Source of the DNA: Phycisphaeraceae bacterium | Lineage (GTDB): Bacteria; Planctomycetota; Phycisphaerae; Phycisphaerales; UBA1924 | Reading direction: 5' to 3' | DNA: 64,000 nucleotides | Assembly: GCA_026126305.1 (NCBI GenBank) | Contig: JAHCJI010000001.1 | Location: 62,001-126,000 of the forward strand | Part shown: one piece after another, positions 51,732 to 61,797 of the stretch | Numbering within the stretch: the stretch's first letter is position 1 | How the letters are laid out: the number at the start of each line of letters is the position of its first letter | The notes under the pieces: model-generated | Seen by the model: the letters and a program-made list of their open reading frames with translations, nothing else | The model's database searches: none | What the model was told of the DNA's origin: nothing | Translations under genes and position numbers: made by a program

Positions 51732-51735
<4 letters not shown>
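49894..51735 (+). CDS. proS: prolyl-tRNA synthetase, bacterial type, 613 aa
   Basis: Class II synthetase that charges tRNA-Pro. Motif 1 region [26 protein letters not shown], motif 2 [31 protein letters not shown], and motif 3 MGCYGIGISRTMAA are present. The YbaK-type editing insertion lies between motifs 2 and 3 (about residues 225-400; KTIVFERV, VLAVVRGDHDVNEAKVRNAVG), and the anticodon-binding domain is C-terminal. ATG 49894. Its stop overlaps the GTG of the next gene (GTGA), so the ATPase is translationally coupled. Confidence 0.96.
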
Positions 51736-52496
<761 letters not shown>

Positions 52497-52608
52497 GCCG
52501 GCCGCATGCAGGGTGTCTGTCCTGTTGCATTGCTGTTGGGTCTTGGCAAAAGTTGGCCCGCACTAGCGCGACGAGGGGCGTAGTATCGTGATACTGGCCC
52601 GTGTGGGG

Positions 52609-53520
52609 ATGCCTGGCCTTGGTTGGCTGGCCCCGGGCCGAGACGAGATGGGCAGGGAAACCCAAACGTTGACACGCACTGGTGCCACGGGACATCACGC
52701 TACATCGAGCGCTGACCCATTGGTGGGCGTGCGATCGATCACCCTGCGCGGTCGCCATGGCTTGGTGCCCGCGACAGTCGAGCAGGTGGGCGTCGGATCC
52801 ACGGTGGTCTTCCTGCATGGTCTGGTGGGCCTCAACGAGCACTGGGAAGAAGTCGTCCGCCTGGCCGAGGCGAACGTGCGCTGTACCCTGCTCCAGGTAC
52901 CGCTCTTGGACCTTCGTGGCGAAGACTGTTCCATCGACGGCGTGACGGAACTGACCGTCGACTTCCTGGCCCAGAGTTTTGACCATCCAGTCGTTCTCGT
53001 GGGCAACAGTTTCGGCGGGCATGTAGCGTTGCGAGTGGCGCTCCAACGGCCCGACCTGGTCCGGGGGCTGGTCTTGGCCGGCAGCAGCGGGCTCATCGAG
53101 AAATCGATGGTCAGCGATATCCAGATCCGCCCCAGCCGGGCGTGGCTGGAACGCAAGATCGGGGAGTTGTTCTTCGACCCCGCTCGGCACATGCGTGCCA
53201 GCGACATCGAGCGAGCGCACCAGCAACTGAGCGAGCGCGGGGGTGCCCGTGCGATGGTCCGCCTCAGCCGCAGCGCCCGCCGCAATCACCTGGGTTCTCG
53301 AATGAGTGGTATCAAGGCACCCACACTGCTGATCTGGGGCCGCCAGGACATCGTGACCCCGCCCGAGGCCGCCGAGCAGTTCGCGGCGATGCTGCCCAAC
53401 AGCCGGCTGGTGTGGTTCGACCGGTGCGGGCACGTGCCGATGATGGAACACCCCGAACCCTTCGCGGGCGAACTGGTGGAGTTCGTGGACTCTCTGGGGC
53501 CCGACAAACCCAGAGCCTGA
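52609..53520 (+). CDS. alpha/beta hydrolase, about 303 aa
   Basis: Alpha/beta-hydrolase fold: strand 3 and oxyanion region VVFLHGLVGLNEHW, nucleophile Ser in LVGNSFGGHVALR, acid in LLIWGRQDIVTPPE, and catalytic His in RCGHVPMMEHPE. Start uncertain: GTG 52588, ATG 52609 or ATG 52648; the first 45 residues are poorly structured. A GATACT box (52590-52595) favours 52609 or later. It stands first in a series with the GH3-family enzyme (6-nt gap) and the glycosyltransferases, so it may act on the same acylated compound; substrate unknown. Confidence 0.88.
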   Translation: MPGLGWLAPGRDEMGRETQTLTRTGATGHHATSSADPLVGVRSITLRGRHGLVPATVEQVGVGSTVVFLHGLVGLNEHWEEVVRLAEANVRCTLLQVPLLDLRGEDCSIDGVTELTVDFLAQSFDHPVVLVGNSFGGHVALRVALQRPDLVRGLVLAGSSGLIEKSMVSDIQIRPSRAWLERKIGELFFDPARHMRASDIERAHQQLSERGGARAMVRLSRSARRNHLGSRMSGIKAPTLLIWGRQDIVTPPEAAEQFAAMLPNSRLVWFDRCGHVPMMEHPEPFAGELVEFVDSLGPDKPRA

Positions 53521-53526
53521 TCGGGT

Positions 53527-55185
53527 GTGACTGCCTCCATGGCCCAGGCAAACGGACAGAGTGGCAGCTATCGATGGACCTCGCTGATCGGGGCCGGGCT
53601 GCACGCTCGGGTCGCGATGCGGGCACGCAAGCTGGCCGACCACACGTATTGGAAGGCCAATACCGCGAGCATCCAAAGGGTTCAGCTTCGGAACCTGCTT
53701 TCGCGGGCCAAGGGCACGACCTTCGGGCGCGAGTACGGCTTCGAGAGCGTCTTGAAAGCCCCGGACGCCGACCTTGCGAGTGTGTATCGCAAGGCCGTCC
53801 CGGCGCGCGATTACGTGGCGCTCCTGCCGTATGTACAACGGATGGTGGAAGCGGCCGAGCCCGACGTGCTCTGGCCGGGCCTGGTGGGGCAGTATTGCCA
53901 AACCAGCGGCACGACGGCGGGCGATAAACGCATCCCCGTCAGCGACGCCATGATGGCCAGCAACAAACGGGCGTCCTTCGACATCTTCGCGCACGCTCTC
54001 AACTGGGGGGTGTCCATCCCCCGGCTGCTGGGCGGCAAGGCGCTGTTCCTGGGCGGGTCCAGCGCCTTGGAACGGCGAGACAACGGCATCCTGATCGGCG
54101 ACCTGTCGGGCATCGCCACGCAGCAGATCCGCTGGCCCTTGAGCGCGATCTATTCTCCCGGCCGCGCCATCGCGTTGATGGACCACTGGCCGAGCAAGAT
54201 CGACGCGATGGCCGAACTGACCAGCCGGCAGGACATCCGCATTATCAGCGGGATGCCCAGTTGGACGGTGGCGTTGATGGAGCGGGTGCTCCAGAAGACC
54301 GGGGCGTCGTGCATCCAGGAAGTCTGGCCCAACCTCACGCTCTTTACCCATGGCGGTGTGCGCTACGACCCATTCGAGCCCACCGTGCGGCGGCTCTTTA
54401 CCAAGGGCGAGCGCGACATTCCCGTTCGGCTGGAGTTGTACCCCGCCAGCGAGGGGTTCATCGCCATCCAGGACACGTTCGGCCAGCCCGGGATGAGGCT
54501 GAACGCCGATCATGGGAACTATTACGAGTTCGTCCCGCTCGAGGACATCGACAAGCCCGACGCGCCGGCGTTTTGTGCCGACGAGGTCGAGCCCGGACAG
54601 CGGTACGTGGTGTGCATGAGCACCTGCGCGGGGCTGTGGCGGTACGTTATCGGCGACGTGGTGGTCTTCGACAGCGTACCCGACCGGCTTGGCTGGGGCG
54701 GGGGGACGGGCCCGGCACGACTTCGGATCGTCGGAAGGCACAAGCTGTTCATCAACGCCTTCGGCGAGAACCTAATCGTCGAGAACATCGAGACCGCCGT
54801 GGCGCACGCGGCGATGGAGGCGGGGGTAGAGGTAGGCGAGTTCACCGCCTCTCCCGTGTACCCCGGCGACGGGGTGCGTGCGGGCCTGCAACTTGCGGTG
54901 GAAGTAGTGCGCGGGCACGACGCGCTGGACCGTTTCGCGGCGGCTTTCGACAAGAAACTCCAAAACGAGGTGGTGGATTATCGGGTGAAGCGCACCGACG
55001 GACTGGGCATGGGCCCGCCCGTGGTCACGCCGCTCTCGCCCGGGGCGATCCACGCCTGGATGGAAAGCCGGGGGAAACTGGGCGGGCAACACAAGGTGCC
55101 GCGGTGCGCGAACCATCGCGAGTTCATGGACGCGCTCGCGGGCCCTGTCCAACCGCAACGAGCCGATGCCGCCAGTCCATCCTGA
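53527..55185 (+). CDS. GH3 family acyl-adenylate-forming enzyme, 552 aa
   Basis: Bacterial member of the GH3 (auxin-responsive) family, which activates carboxylic acids with ATP and transfers the acyl group to an amine or another acceptor. The ATP-binding motif is QYCQTSGTTAGDKRIPVS, followed by the long spacer typical of the group, SEGFIAIQ (second motif), YVVCMSTCAGLWRYVIGDVV and RIVGRHKLFINAFGENLIVENIETAV. GTG 53527 begins 6 nt after the hydrolase stop; ATG 53539 is possible. The product in bacteria is unknown. The neighbourhood suggests lipid or glycolipid modification. Confidence 0.9.
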   Translation: MTASMAQANGQSGSYRWTSLIGAGLHARVAMRARKLADHTYWKANTASIQRVQLRNLLSRAKGTTFGREYGFESVLKAPDADLASVYRKAVPARDYVALLPYVQRMVEAAEPDVLWPGLVGQYCQTSGTTAGDKRIPVSDAMMASNKRASFDIFAHALNWGVSIPRLLGGKALFLGGSSALERRDNGILIGDLSGIATQQIRWPLSAIYSPGRAIALMDHWPSKIDAMAELTSRQDIRIISGMPSWTVALMERVLQKTGASCIQEVWPNLTLFTHGGVRYDPFEPTVRRLFTKGERDIPVRLELYPASEGFIAIQDTFGQPGMRLNADHGNYYEFVPLEDIDKPDAPAFCADEVEPGQRYVVCMSTCAGLWRYVIGDVVVFDSVPDRLGWGGGTGPARLRIVGRHKLFINAFGENLIVENIETAVAHAAMEAGVEVGEFTASPVYPGDGVRAGLQLAVEVVRGHDALDRFAAAFDKKLQNEVVDYRVKRTDGLGMGPPVVTPLSPGAIHAWMESRGKLGGQHKVPRCANHREFMDALAGPVQPQRADAASPS

Positions 55186-55282
55186 GAGCGGATGCCCGTG
55201 GGCGAAAGCCCTACCCTTGAAGTCGGGAAACTCCCCAGCCGCAGCCGTGCAACACGGTCGGCACATGATCGGTTGCTGAACG

Positions 55283-57166
55283 ATGCGAATCCTCATCTCC
55301 AACCCGGACACCATCGGCGACGTGGTCTTGCGCGAGCCGCTGTTCCGTGTGCTGGCACAGGCCGGTCACGAGTTGGCGTTGGTAGTTCGGCCGCTGGCCC
55401 AGCCCCTGGCCCGGGTGATGGCCCCCGGAGCCCGGCTTATTGAATTACCTTTCGATGTGTATGACGGCAAGCTCGACTCCGACGACGAACGGTTTGAGCC
55501 CGTGGCCCGGGCAGCATTGGACTTCGAACCCGACGTGTTCGTGGGTGTGCCATTCACCTGGACGGCCTTGGAAGTCAGGCTGGGCGGCGAACTGATCCAG
55601 GCCCGCCGCATCGGACAGGCCGGGGGTCGTTACCGGGACTCTTGGCTTACGCGAGAACAAGAGACGCAAGCCCCTTTCGACGAGATCGTGCGCGTCAACG
55701 AGGACCTGCACGAGGTGCGCAAGAACGAGGCGCTGGCCCGCGCGGTGCTGGGCGAGCCCGTCCACCTGGACGAGCCACGATTGACGCTCGACGCAAGCCT
55801 GGACGATGCCGCGGACGCGGTGCTGGCGGGGTTGGGGCTGGAGCGCGGCGGGTTCCTGGCGACGTGCGTGGGGCACCACAAGCACACGGCCATCCGCAAC
55901 TGGCGGCCCGAGCGATGGGCCGAAGCGCTCGCCCACTGGATGGGTCGGCATGGCCGATCGGTGCTGCTGATGGGCTCGGCCGACGAGGCCGAGGTGTCGC
56001 GCGAGATCGGCGACGCGCTGGAGGCCAAGGGCTTCGAGCCCCGGCACTGGTTCGGGGGCCCCGAGGGCGACACCCTGCGGATGGCGGCCTTGCTCAACGC
56101 CTCGCGCGGGTACGTCGGACGCGATACCGGGCCCATGCACGTGGCCGCGGCGTTGGGCAAGCCGGTGCTGGCGGTGTTCGGCGGGGGGACATGGCCACGC
56201 TTTCGCCCGATGGTTGCGCCGAGTGTTTCGGTGACGCTGGCGGTGCCTTGCTCGCCTTGCGACTGGCGGTGCGACCTGCGTCGATCGCAGTGCATCCAGG
56301 ACGTGCCGGTGGGCGAGGTGGTGGCGCAGATCGATCGGCTGGAAGCGGGGCAAGTGTCGGGCGCCGAGGTTCGGCAGATCGAGCCCAGCCGGGCGATGCT
56401 GGTGTCCATCGCGGGCGACCTTGCGCACGCCGCCCGCAAGGCCAAGGGCGAACTCGCGGCGATGCGCGGGAAACTGGCGGACAGAGACGAGCATGTTCGG
56501 AGAGCAACCATGAATGAGAGCGCTGTCTTGCAACGCTTGGACAGGCTGGAGCAGGCGGTGCAGAAGTCGACCCGTGCCGAGGAGGCCGAGCGCCGGGCGA
56601 GCGAGGTGACGCAGAAGCTCACGCAGCACACGCAGGCGTTGCAGTCGGCCCGCGAGGACCTGGCGCGCGCCATCAAGCGCGCCGAGACCGCCGACGAGCA
56701 GATCGCCTCGCTCAAGACCGAACTCGACCGCGTTCGGTTGGAGGCCGAAAGGCAGCGCAATGACCTGGCTATGTCGCAGCAGCGTGCGATGCAGTTGGAG
56801 CAGCAGCGAAACACCGCCGAAGACGAAGCCGCCGCGCTGCGAGCGAAGTATGCCGATGTGGACCTGGAAAAACTGCGGGCCGATCTGAGCGCCGCCCGGC
56901 AACTGGCCGGCAGAGTGCAAGGCGAGAACAACGACCTGCGGCTGCACGTCGAGCGGGTGACGCACGAGCGCAGGGCAATGGAGAAGCTGGCCGAGCAGCG
57001 CATGGACTACATCCGCGCTCTGGAAGGCAGGCTCGCCGACCTGCTGGCCTCGCGCTGGCGACAGATCGGCCAACGACTGCACGTGGCGATGACCTTGCCC
57101 TGGGAAGAGGATGAGCGCAAGCGCCTGCTGGGAAGCGCTGGCAACGGGCAGCACGCACCGCGCTGA
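55283..57166 (+). CDS. GT9 glycosyltransferase with C-terminal coiled coil, 627 aa
   Basis: Residues 1-365 are an ADP-heptose:LPS heptosyltransferase-type (GT9) domain: MRILISNPDTIGDVVLREPLFR, the donor site region RSVLLMGSADEAEVS, GYVGRDTGPMHVAAALGKPVLAVFGG. The heptosyl group may be changed, since GT9 relatives vary. A cluster of four Cys (CSPCDWRCDLRRSQC) ends the domain. From about 395 to 595 a continuous coiled coil follows (RLEQAVQKSTRAEEAERRA, LKTELDRVRLEAERQRND, ERVTHERRAMEKLAEQRM), then a short amphipathic tail RWRQIGQRLHVAMTLPW. ATG 55283. The coiled coil could hold partners or measure chain length. Confidence 0.88.
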   Translation: MRILISNPDTIGDVVLREPLFRVLAQAGHELALVVRPLAQPLARVMAPGARLIELPFDVYDGKLDSDDERFEPVARAALDFEPDVFVGVPFTWTALEVRLGGELIQARRIGQAGGRYRDSWLTREQETQAPFDEIVRVNEDLHEVRKNEALARAVLGEPVHLDEPRLTLDASLDDAADAVLAGLGLERGGFLATCVGHHKHTAIRNWRPERWAEALAHWMGRHGRSVLLMGSADEAEVSREIGDALEAKGFEPRHWFGGPEGDTLRMAALLNASRGYVGRDTGPMHVAAALGKPVLAVFGGGTWPRFRPMVAPSVSVTLAVPCSPCDWRCDLRRSQCIQDVPVGEVVAQIDRLEAGQVSGAEVRQIEPSRAMLVSIAGDLAHAARKAKGELAAMRGKLADRDEHVRRATMNESAVLQRLDRLEQAVQKSTRAEEAERRASEVTQKLTQHTQALQSAREDLARAIKRAETADEQIASLKTELDRVRLEAERQRNDLAMSQQRAMQLEQQRNTAEDEAAALRAKYADVDLEKLRADLSAARQLAGRVQGENNDLRLHVERVTHERRAMEKLAEQRMDYIRALEGRLADLLASRWRQIGQRLHVAMTLPWEEDERKRLLGSAGNGQHAPR

Positions 57167-57198
57167 ACGACACCACCATTGGCTCTGGGGAGCACGCG

Positions 57199-60100
57199 AT
57201 GAGCACGACACAATCGACCCGCACGGGGGACACGGGCCTGTTTCGCCATGCCCGAGCGACGGCCGAAGCGATCGGCACATTGGCCCCCGACGCCACCGCC
57301 CAAGACGCCTTGGCCTTGGCATTGAACGGGGACGCGGGCGTCCTGCTCGTCGCGGGCGAGCCCACCGGGGCGGCGCTCGAGGCCGTCGAGGGAGCGTGCG
57401 AGCGTCGCGGCTGGCAGGGTTTTGTCGCGGCGGGATCGATCGAAGCCGCCGAGCGTCTGAGCCAGACGCTGCGTCGCACGCTGGTGGTCGAGCACAGCGC
57501 GGCTGGCCTGCTGCGCACGCTACCGATCAAGCCCGTGGTGGCCATCATCTGCTCGCCCAAGGCCGAGAGTGACCTGGCGTTGCAGGAAGCCGTCGTGCCC
57601 GACGGGGCAGCGGTCATTGTCGTGGGACATGTGAGCGCTTCGCCCGCGTGGCGCGTGCTGGCGCGGGGTTCGGGGTTTGTTGCGCTGGCACGCAGGGCCG
57701 AAGGGCGGGGCGTGTTGCCCGTGCGTCTGGACGACGACCTCTTCGGCCTGCTGTGCGATCTTGGTCGCCGGGCGATCGAGGAAGGCCCCGCCGAGCCCTT
57801 CGCGCCGACGATGCGGAGCCCCGCGGTGTCGTTGCCCGTTGGCCTTGGCGCGCCGGCGACGCGAGAGGCGCTGCTGAGCGCGGTGGCCCGGGCGCGAGAG
57901 GCATTGGCACCAAGGGACGAGAACCGCCGTCTGGAAGGGCTGAGCCGTTGGCCCTGGGTGGTGCCCGAGAAGACGCTTCTGCCGGCGACGATGCCCGATG
58001 GTTCGCCCTGGCCCAAGATCACGGTGGTGACGCCCACGTACAACCAGGGGCACTTCATCGAGGAGACGATCCTCTCGATCATCCATCAGGGCTACCCAAA
58101 CCTCGAGCACATCCTGATGGACGGCAAGTCCACCGACCACACGATGGAGGTGGTCGAGAAGTATCGCGACCACTTCTCGGTGATCGTTTCGGAAAAGGAC
58201 AAGGGCCAGAGCGACGCGATCAACAAGGGCTTCGAGCGCGCCACGGGCGAGTTGCTGACGTGGATCAACAGCGACGACATGCTCACGCCCGGCGCGCTGG
58301 CGGCGGCGGCCATCGCGTACAAGACCAGCGGGGCCAACTTCATCAACGGCGTGGCCCAAATCTTCCGCGAGGGGCGGTTGGTACACCAGTGCATCACCAG
58401 TTGCCCCGATGGGCCCATGCCGCTGATGGACATGCTGGATTTGGAAAACTGCTGGCTGACCGGGCAATTCTGGTGGCAGCCCGACTGCTTCTTCACGCGG
58501 GAACTGTGGGAGAAGGCCGGCGGGCACGTGCGCGTGGATTGGTACTACTCGATGGACTACGAGCTGTGGCTGCGCATGGCACAGGCGGGGGCGAGGGTCC
58601 ACAGTATCGGGCGCCCCATCTGCTGGTATCGCACCCACGCCGACCAGAAGACCAGCGAGGGCGAGGGGTCTGGCTTCCGCGGCGAGTTGCCCAAGGTCGT
58701 GGCCGACCACTGCACCAAGCACGCCATCACGCTCGAGCCGCGCGAAAAGGAAGCCGTGAAGGGGCGGCTGCGGGTGGTGTTCTTCAACGACGTGGGCTTT
58801 GAGTATGGCGCTGGCATCGCGCAGCGGCGGCTTGTGGCGGCCTTTGCCAGCGCTGGGCACGACGTGCGCGTGCTGGCGGCCACCAACCCCGAGCCCGTGC
58901 GCGACAACCCCAAGGTCTCGGCCTCGGACATCCTGAAGGCCATCGACGCCCACAAGCCCGACCTGGTCATCGTCGGCAACGTCCACGGATCCGACATCGC
59001 ACCCGAGGCCCTCAGCGCCATCGCCGCCAAGCACGAGACGGTCTTCTTCATGCACGATGCCTGGCTGCTGACCGGGCGAGAGACCTACTTCGGCGACAAC
59101 GACGACTTCCTGACGGGCGTGGTCGGGCCTACGAGCCTCGACGCGGGATATCCGGCGATGGCACCCAAGGACATCCGCCCGGCGTGGGAAGCCAAGCGGC
59201 GCTTTATGACGGGCTCGGAACGCCTGACCATCTTGACCAACAGCCAGTGGCTGGCCGACCGCGCCCACAACGCGCTGGCGGCGCTCGACGGGCTCGAACC
59301 GCCCGCAGATGATGGGGCACCATTCGATCTGGGGCATCGCGCGCCCGTGCTTGCGGTGCGCTACGGGATCGAACTCGACGAGTTCAAGCCCCTGGACAAG
59401 GCCACCTGCCGCGACGCCCTGGGCCTGCCGCAGGACGATTTCATCATCATGGCCTCGGCGTGCTCGCTCGACGACGAGCGCAAGGGCATCGCCTTGCTTG
59501 CCCAGGCACTCGAGCAACTGGCCCTGCCCGATGCGCTGGTGGTAGGCGTGGGCTACGTGGCACCCAACACCACGCCGCCCATTCCCGGCATGCGCGCCAT
59601 GGGTTACATGCGCGACGCGAAGCAACTGGCGATGCTCTACTCGGCATGCGACGTGTTCGTCGCGCCCAGCACCGACGAGGCATTTGGGCAAGTGTTCGTC
59701 GAGGCGGCCGCGTGCGGCACGCCCTCGGTGGGCCTGCCAGTGGGCGGCGTGCCCGAAGCCATCACGCATGGCGTGACGGGGCTGGTGGCGCATGAGATCA
59801 GCGCCGCCGCGCTCGCTCAGGCCATCGACACGCTCTACCGCGATCGGCAATACCGCAGCGACATGGGCAACTGGGCACGCATCCACGCCGAGAACGAATG
59901 GGGCCTGTGGACCAGTTACCAGCGGTTGCACGCGGCCCTGGCCCAGAGCGGCGCGGGCAAGCGCATCGGGCTGAGCCGGAAGATCGACTTCACGCGGCCC
60001 GCGCCCATGCCCCAGAGCGCCACGCTGGTTCGGCCCACGCAGCCGGCGTACGAGCCGCGCTTCGGCTTCGAGTATTGGGAAGGGCCCAACCCCGATCAGA

Positions 60101-60417
60101 ACCTCGAACGGTTCCGGTGGCTGCGCGGGCCGAGTGCGGCGGCGGTGCTGCACGCCCAGAAGTCTGGCAAGGCCAAACTGGTGATGACCTGTCGCAACAT
60201 CCATCCCGGTCAGCGCGTGCGCGTCGTGATCAATGGAACGGTTGTCCAGGAGCAGGACGTGCCCCTCACGCCGCCCAAGGCGGACCATGCCTTGACCATC
60301 CCCGTCCAGGTGAACGCCGGCGCTAATCACCTGCAACTGCACTTTTGGAAGTGGACCCTGACCGGCAACCGTCCGCTGGCGCTTATGCTGACCGATTTGC
60401 GCCTGATCGAGGGCTGA
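57199..60417 (+). CDS. double glycosyltransferase (GT2 + GT4), 1072 aa
   Basis: Four parts. Residues 1-190: alpha/beta domain with no family I recognise (VLLVAGEPTGAALEAVEGACE). About 274-500: GT2 (GT-A fold) with ITVVTPTYNQGHFIEETILSII and the metal motif NSDDM near 356. About 520-930: GT4 (GT-B fold) with VVFFNDVGFEYGAGIAQRRL, LYSACDVFVAPSTDEAFGQVFVEAAACGTPSVG, whose E-x7-E is present. About 950-1072: beta-rich domain (RVRVVINGTVVQEQDV, NHLQLHFWKWTLTG), possibly carbohydrate-binding. ATG 57199, 32 nt after the GT9 gene. It probably builds two successive linkages of one glycan. Confidence 0.9.
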   Translation: MSTTQSTRTGDTGLFRHARATAEAIGTLAPDATAQDALALALNGDAGVLLVAGEPTGAALEAVEGACERRGWQGFVAAGSIEAAERLSQTLRRTLVVEHSAAGLLRTLPIKPVVAIICSPKAESDLALQEAVVPDGAAVIVVGHVSASPAWRVLARGSGFVALARRAEGRGVLPVRLDDDLFGLLCDLGRRAIEEGPAEPFAPTMRSPAVSLPVGLGAPATREALLSAVARAREALAPRDENRRLEGLSRWPWVVPEKTLLPATMPDGSPWPKITVVTPTYNQGHFIEETILSIIHQGYPNLEHILMDGKSTDHTMEVVEKYRDHFSVIVSEKDKGQSDAINKGFERATGELLTWINSDDMLTPGALAAAAIAYKTSGANFINGVAQIFREGRLVHQCITSCPDGPMPLMDMLDLENCWLTGQFWWQPDCFFTRELWEKAGGHVRVDWYYSMDYELWLRMAQAGARVHSIGRPICWYRTHADQKTSEGEGSGFRGELPKVVADHCTKHAITLEPREKEAVKGRLRVVFFNDVGFEYGAGIAQRRLVAAFASAGHDVRVLAATNPEPVRDNPKVSASDILKAIDAHKPDLVIVGNVHGSDIAPEALSAIAAKHETVFFMHDAWLLTGRETYFGDNDDFLTGVVGPTSLDAGYPAMAPKDIRPAWEAKRRFMTGSERLTILTNSQWLADRAHNALAALDGLEPPADDGAPFDLGHRAPVLAVRYGIELDEFKPLDKATCRDALGLPQDDFIIMASACSLDDERKGIALLAQALEQLALPDALVVGVGYVAPNTTPPIPGMRAMGYMRDAKQLAMLYSACDVFVAPSTDEAFGQVFVEAAACGTPSVGLPVGGVPEAITHGVTGLVAHEISAAALAQAIDTLYRDRQYRSDMGNWARIHAENEWGLWTSYQRLHAALAQSGAGKRIGLSRKIDFTRPAPMPQSATLVRPTQPAYEPRFGFEYWEGPNPDQNLERFRWLRGPSAAAVLHAQKSGKAKLVMTCRNIHPGQRVRVVINGTVVQEQDVPLTPPKADHALTIPVQVNAGANHLQLHFWKWTLTGNRPLALMLTDLRLIEG

Positions 60418-60432
60418 TCGCTACCGATCCGA

Positions 60433-61206
60433 TTAGATGACGTCGCGGACCTCGGCCCGGACGGCCCGCAGCGCCAGCAGACCCAGGAACGTAGCTACCA
60501 CGCCCCAGCCAAGAGCGGCGGGCCAGAGCCACAGGTCGGGCATTCGCTTCTCGAGGATCAACTGCCGGCCTGCTTCGAGCGCTGGGTAGGCCGGGTTCAG
60601 AGGCAGCAGGTCCTGCGCCAGTTCTGGCAAGATGTTGGCGGTGTACACCATGGGGTAGGCCCAGAAGCCCACGGTGACCAGGATGCGCACGACCTCGCCC
60701 GCGTCCTGGATGAATGGGATGATGGCCGCCGCAATGGCGGCGCACCCAAAGCCAAGCAGCAGCAAGAGCGCGAAGGGCAGCAACGCCGCGATCCAGTGCC
60801 ACGTTGGATAGAAACCGAACGGGATGGCAAAAATCGCCAGCAGCGCATAACTGATGAGCAGCCCGATGGCGCTCGAGACCACCGCCTGGGCCACGAACAC
60901 GCTCTCGGGGATGGGCATCTTGCGCAGGTACTGGGCATTGGCCAGGATCGCCCGACCGCCACGTGTCAGGCACTCGCTGAATGCCATCCACGGCAGCATC
61001 GCGCTGCACAGGTAAACCAGGTACGGCGCTTCGCCCGGCACGCTGCGGCGCATGATGCCCGCGAACACCAGCGAATAGATCAGGATCATCGACAGCGGCT
61101 GGAGGATGTTCCACAGCACGCCCGCGCCGGCACCGGCATAACGGAACCGCACGTCGGATAGAGCCGTCCGCCAGATGTACCGTGCATGGGGGAGCAGTTC
61201 GAGCAT
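60433..61206 (-). CDS. ABC-2 type polysaccharide export permease (Wzm-like), 257 aa
   Basis: Six predicted helices with the Wzm/KpsM pattern: YIWRTALSDVRFRYAGAGAGVLWNILQPLSMILIYSLVF, the ILANAQYLRKMPIPESVFVAQ loop, GFWAYPMVYTANILPE and NPAYPALEAGRQLILEKRMP. These permeases carry lipid-linked O-antigen or teichoic-type polymers across the inner membrane with the ATPase Wzt. No Wzt gene is in the window. It converges on the glycosyltransferase gene (15-nt gap) and follows the thioredoxin-like gene after 18 nt. Confidence 0.92.
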   Translation of the reverse strand: MLELLPHARYIWRTALSDVRFRYAGAGAGVLWNILQPLSMILIYSLVFAGIMRRSVPGEAPYLVYLCSAMLPWMAFSECLTRGGRAILANAQYLRKMPIPESVFVAQAVVSSAIGLLISYALLAIFAIPFGFYPTWHWIAALLPFALLLLLGFGCAAIAAAIIPFIQDAGEVVRILVTVGFWAYPMVYTANILPELAQDLLPLNPAYPALEAGRQLILEKRMPDLWLWPAALGWGVVATFLGLLALRAVRAEVRDVI

Positions 61207-61224
61207 CGCGAGTGTTCCGATTTG

Positions 61225-61797
61225 TCAGTCGCCGTGCTTGGCGCGAAGCTTGGTGCTCAGGCGACAGATCAGTTGCACGCGCTCGGCCTCGTTGATCCAA
61301 TCCTGGAGCGTGGCGGCGATCTCATCGGGCGGCACGGGCGCGCCGGGCAAGGGGCACGAGGCACCCAACTGCCGATCGGCGATGGCACGGTAGCGCGTCA
61401 GCGTGCGATCGCCGTACATCGACACAAAGTCAAACTCTTCGTTCAGGAACAGGACCACCGGCACGCGCAGGCCGTCGTTGATGACCAACCGGCGCGACAG
61501 GTCCATATGCTCGTCGCGGTCGACCAGCCGCAGGTGGATCAGGTCTGGACGCATACCGGCAATGGCGTCGAGCATCGGCACCTGCTGCACGCAATCGCCG
61601 CACCACGTGCCGCTGACGCACAGGACGTGCATTTGTCGGGTGAAGCCCCGAAACAGCGCTTCTTGGGACGGCGTCGTGCGCACCTGCTGGCGAAAATCAG
61701 CCCATGCCTTCTGGTGCCCGGGGCTCCCCGTGGCGACATAGGCCTTGTAGCCAAGCCCCTGGTCGTACTTCTGTCGTAGAAAATCGGTCTCGATCAT
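61225..61797 (-). CDS. thioredoxin-fold protein, 190 aa
   Basis: Thioredoxin-like domain with the active site Cys66-Gly-Asp-Cys69 in CVSGTWCGDCVQQVPML and a cis-Pro in GLRVPVVLFLNE. The CGDC site and the preceding GYKAYVATGSPGHQKAWADF segment fit a family of cytoplasmic thioredoxin-like proteins in which the usual CGPC is replaced. No signal peptide. Its ATG 61797 overlaps the stop of the zinc-ribbon membrane gene by 4 nt (ATGA). Confidence 0.88.
   Translation of the reverse strand: MIETDFLRQKYDQGLGYKAYVATGSPGHQKAWADFRQQVRTTPSQEALFRGFTRQMHVLCVSGTWCGDCVQQVPMLDAIAGMRPDLIHLRLVDRDEHMDLSRRLVINDGLRVPVVLFLNEEFDFVSMYGDRTLTRYRAIADRQLGASCPLPGAPVPPDEIAATLQDWINEAERVQLICRLSTKLRAKHGD

Noticed and set aside
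57520..60342. 940-codon open frame opposite to the double glycosyltransferase
   Set aside because: Same antisense artefact; the plus strand has the GT2 and GT4 motifs.
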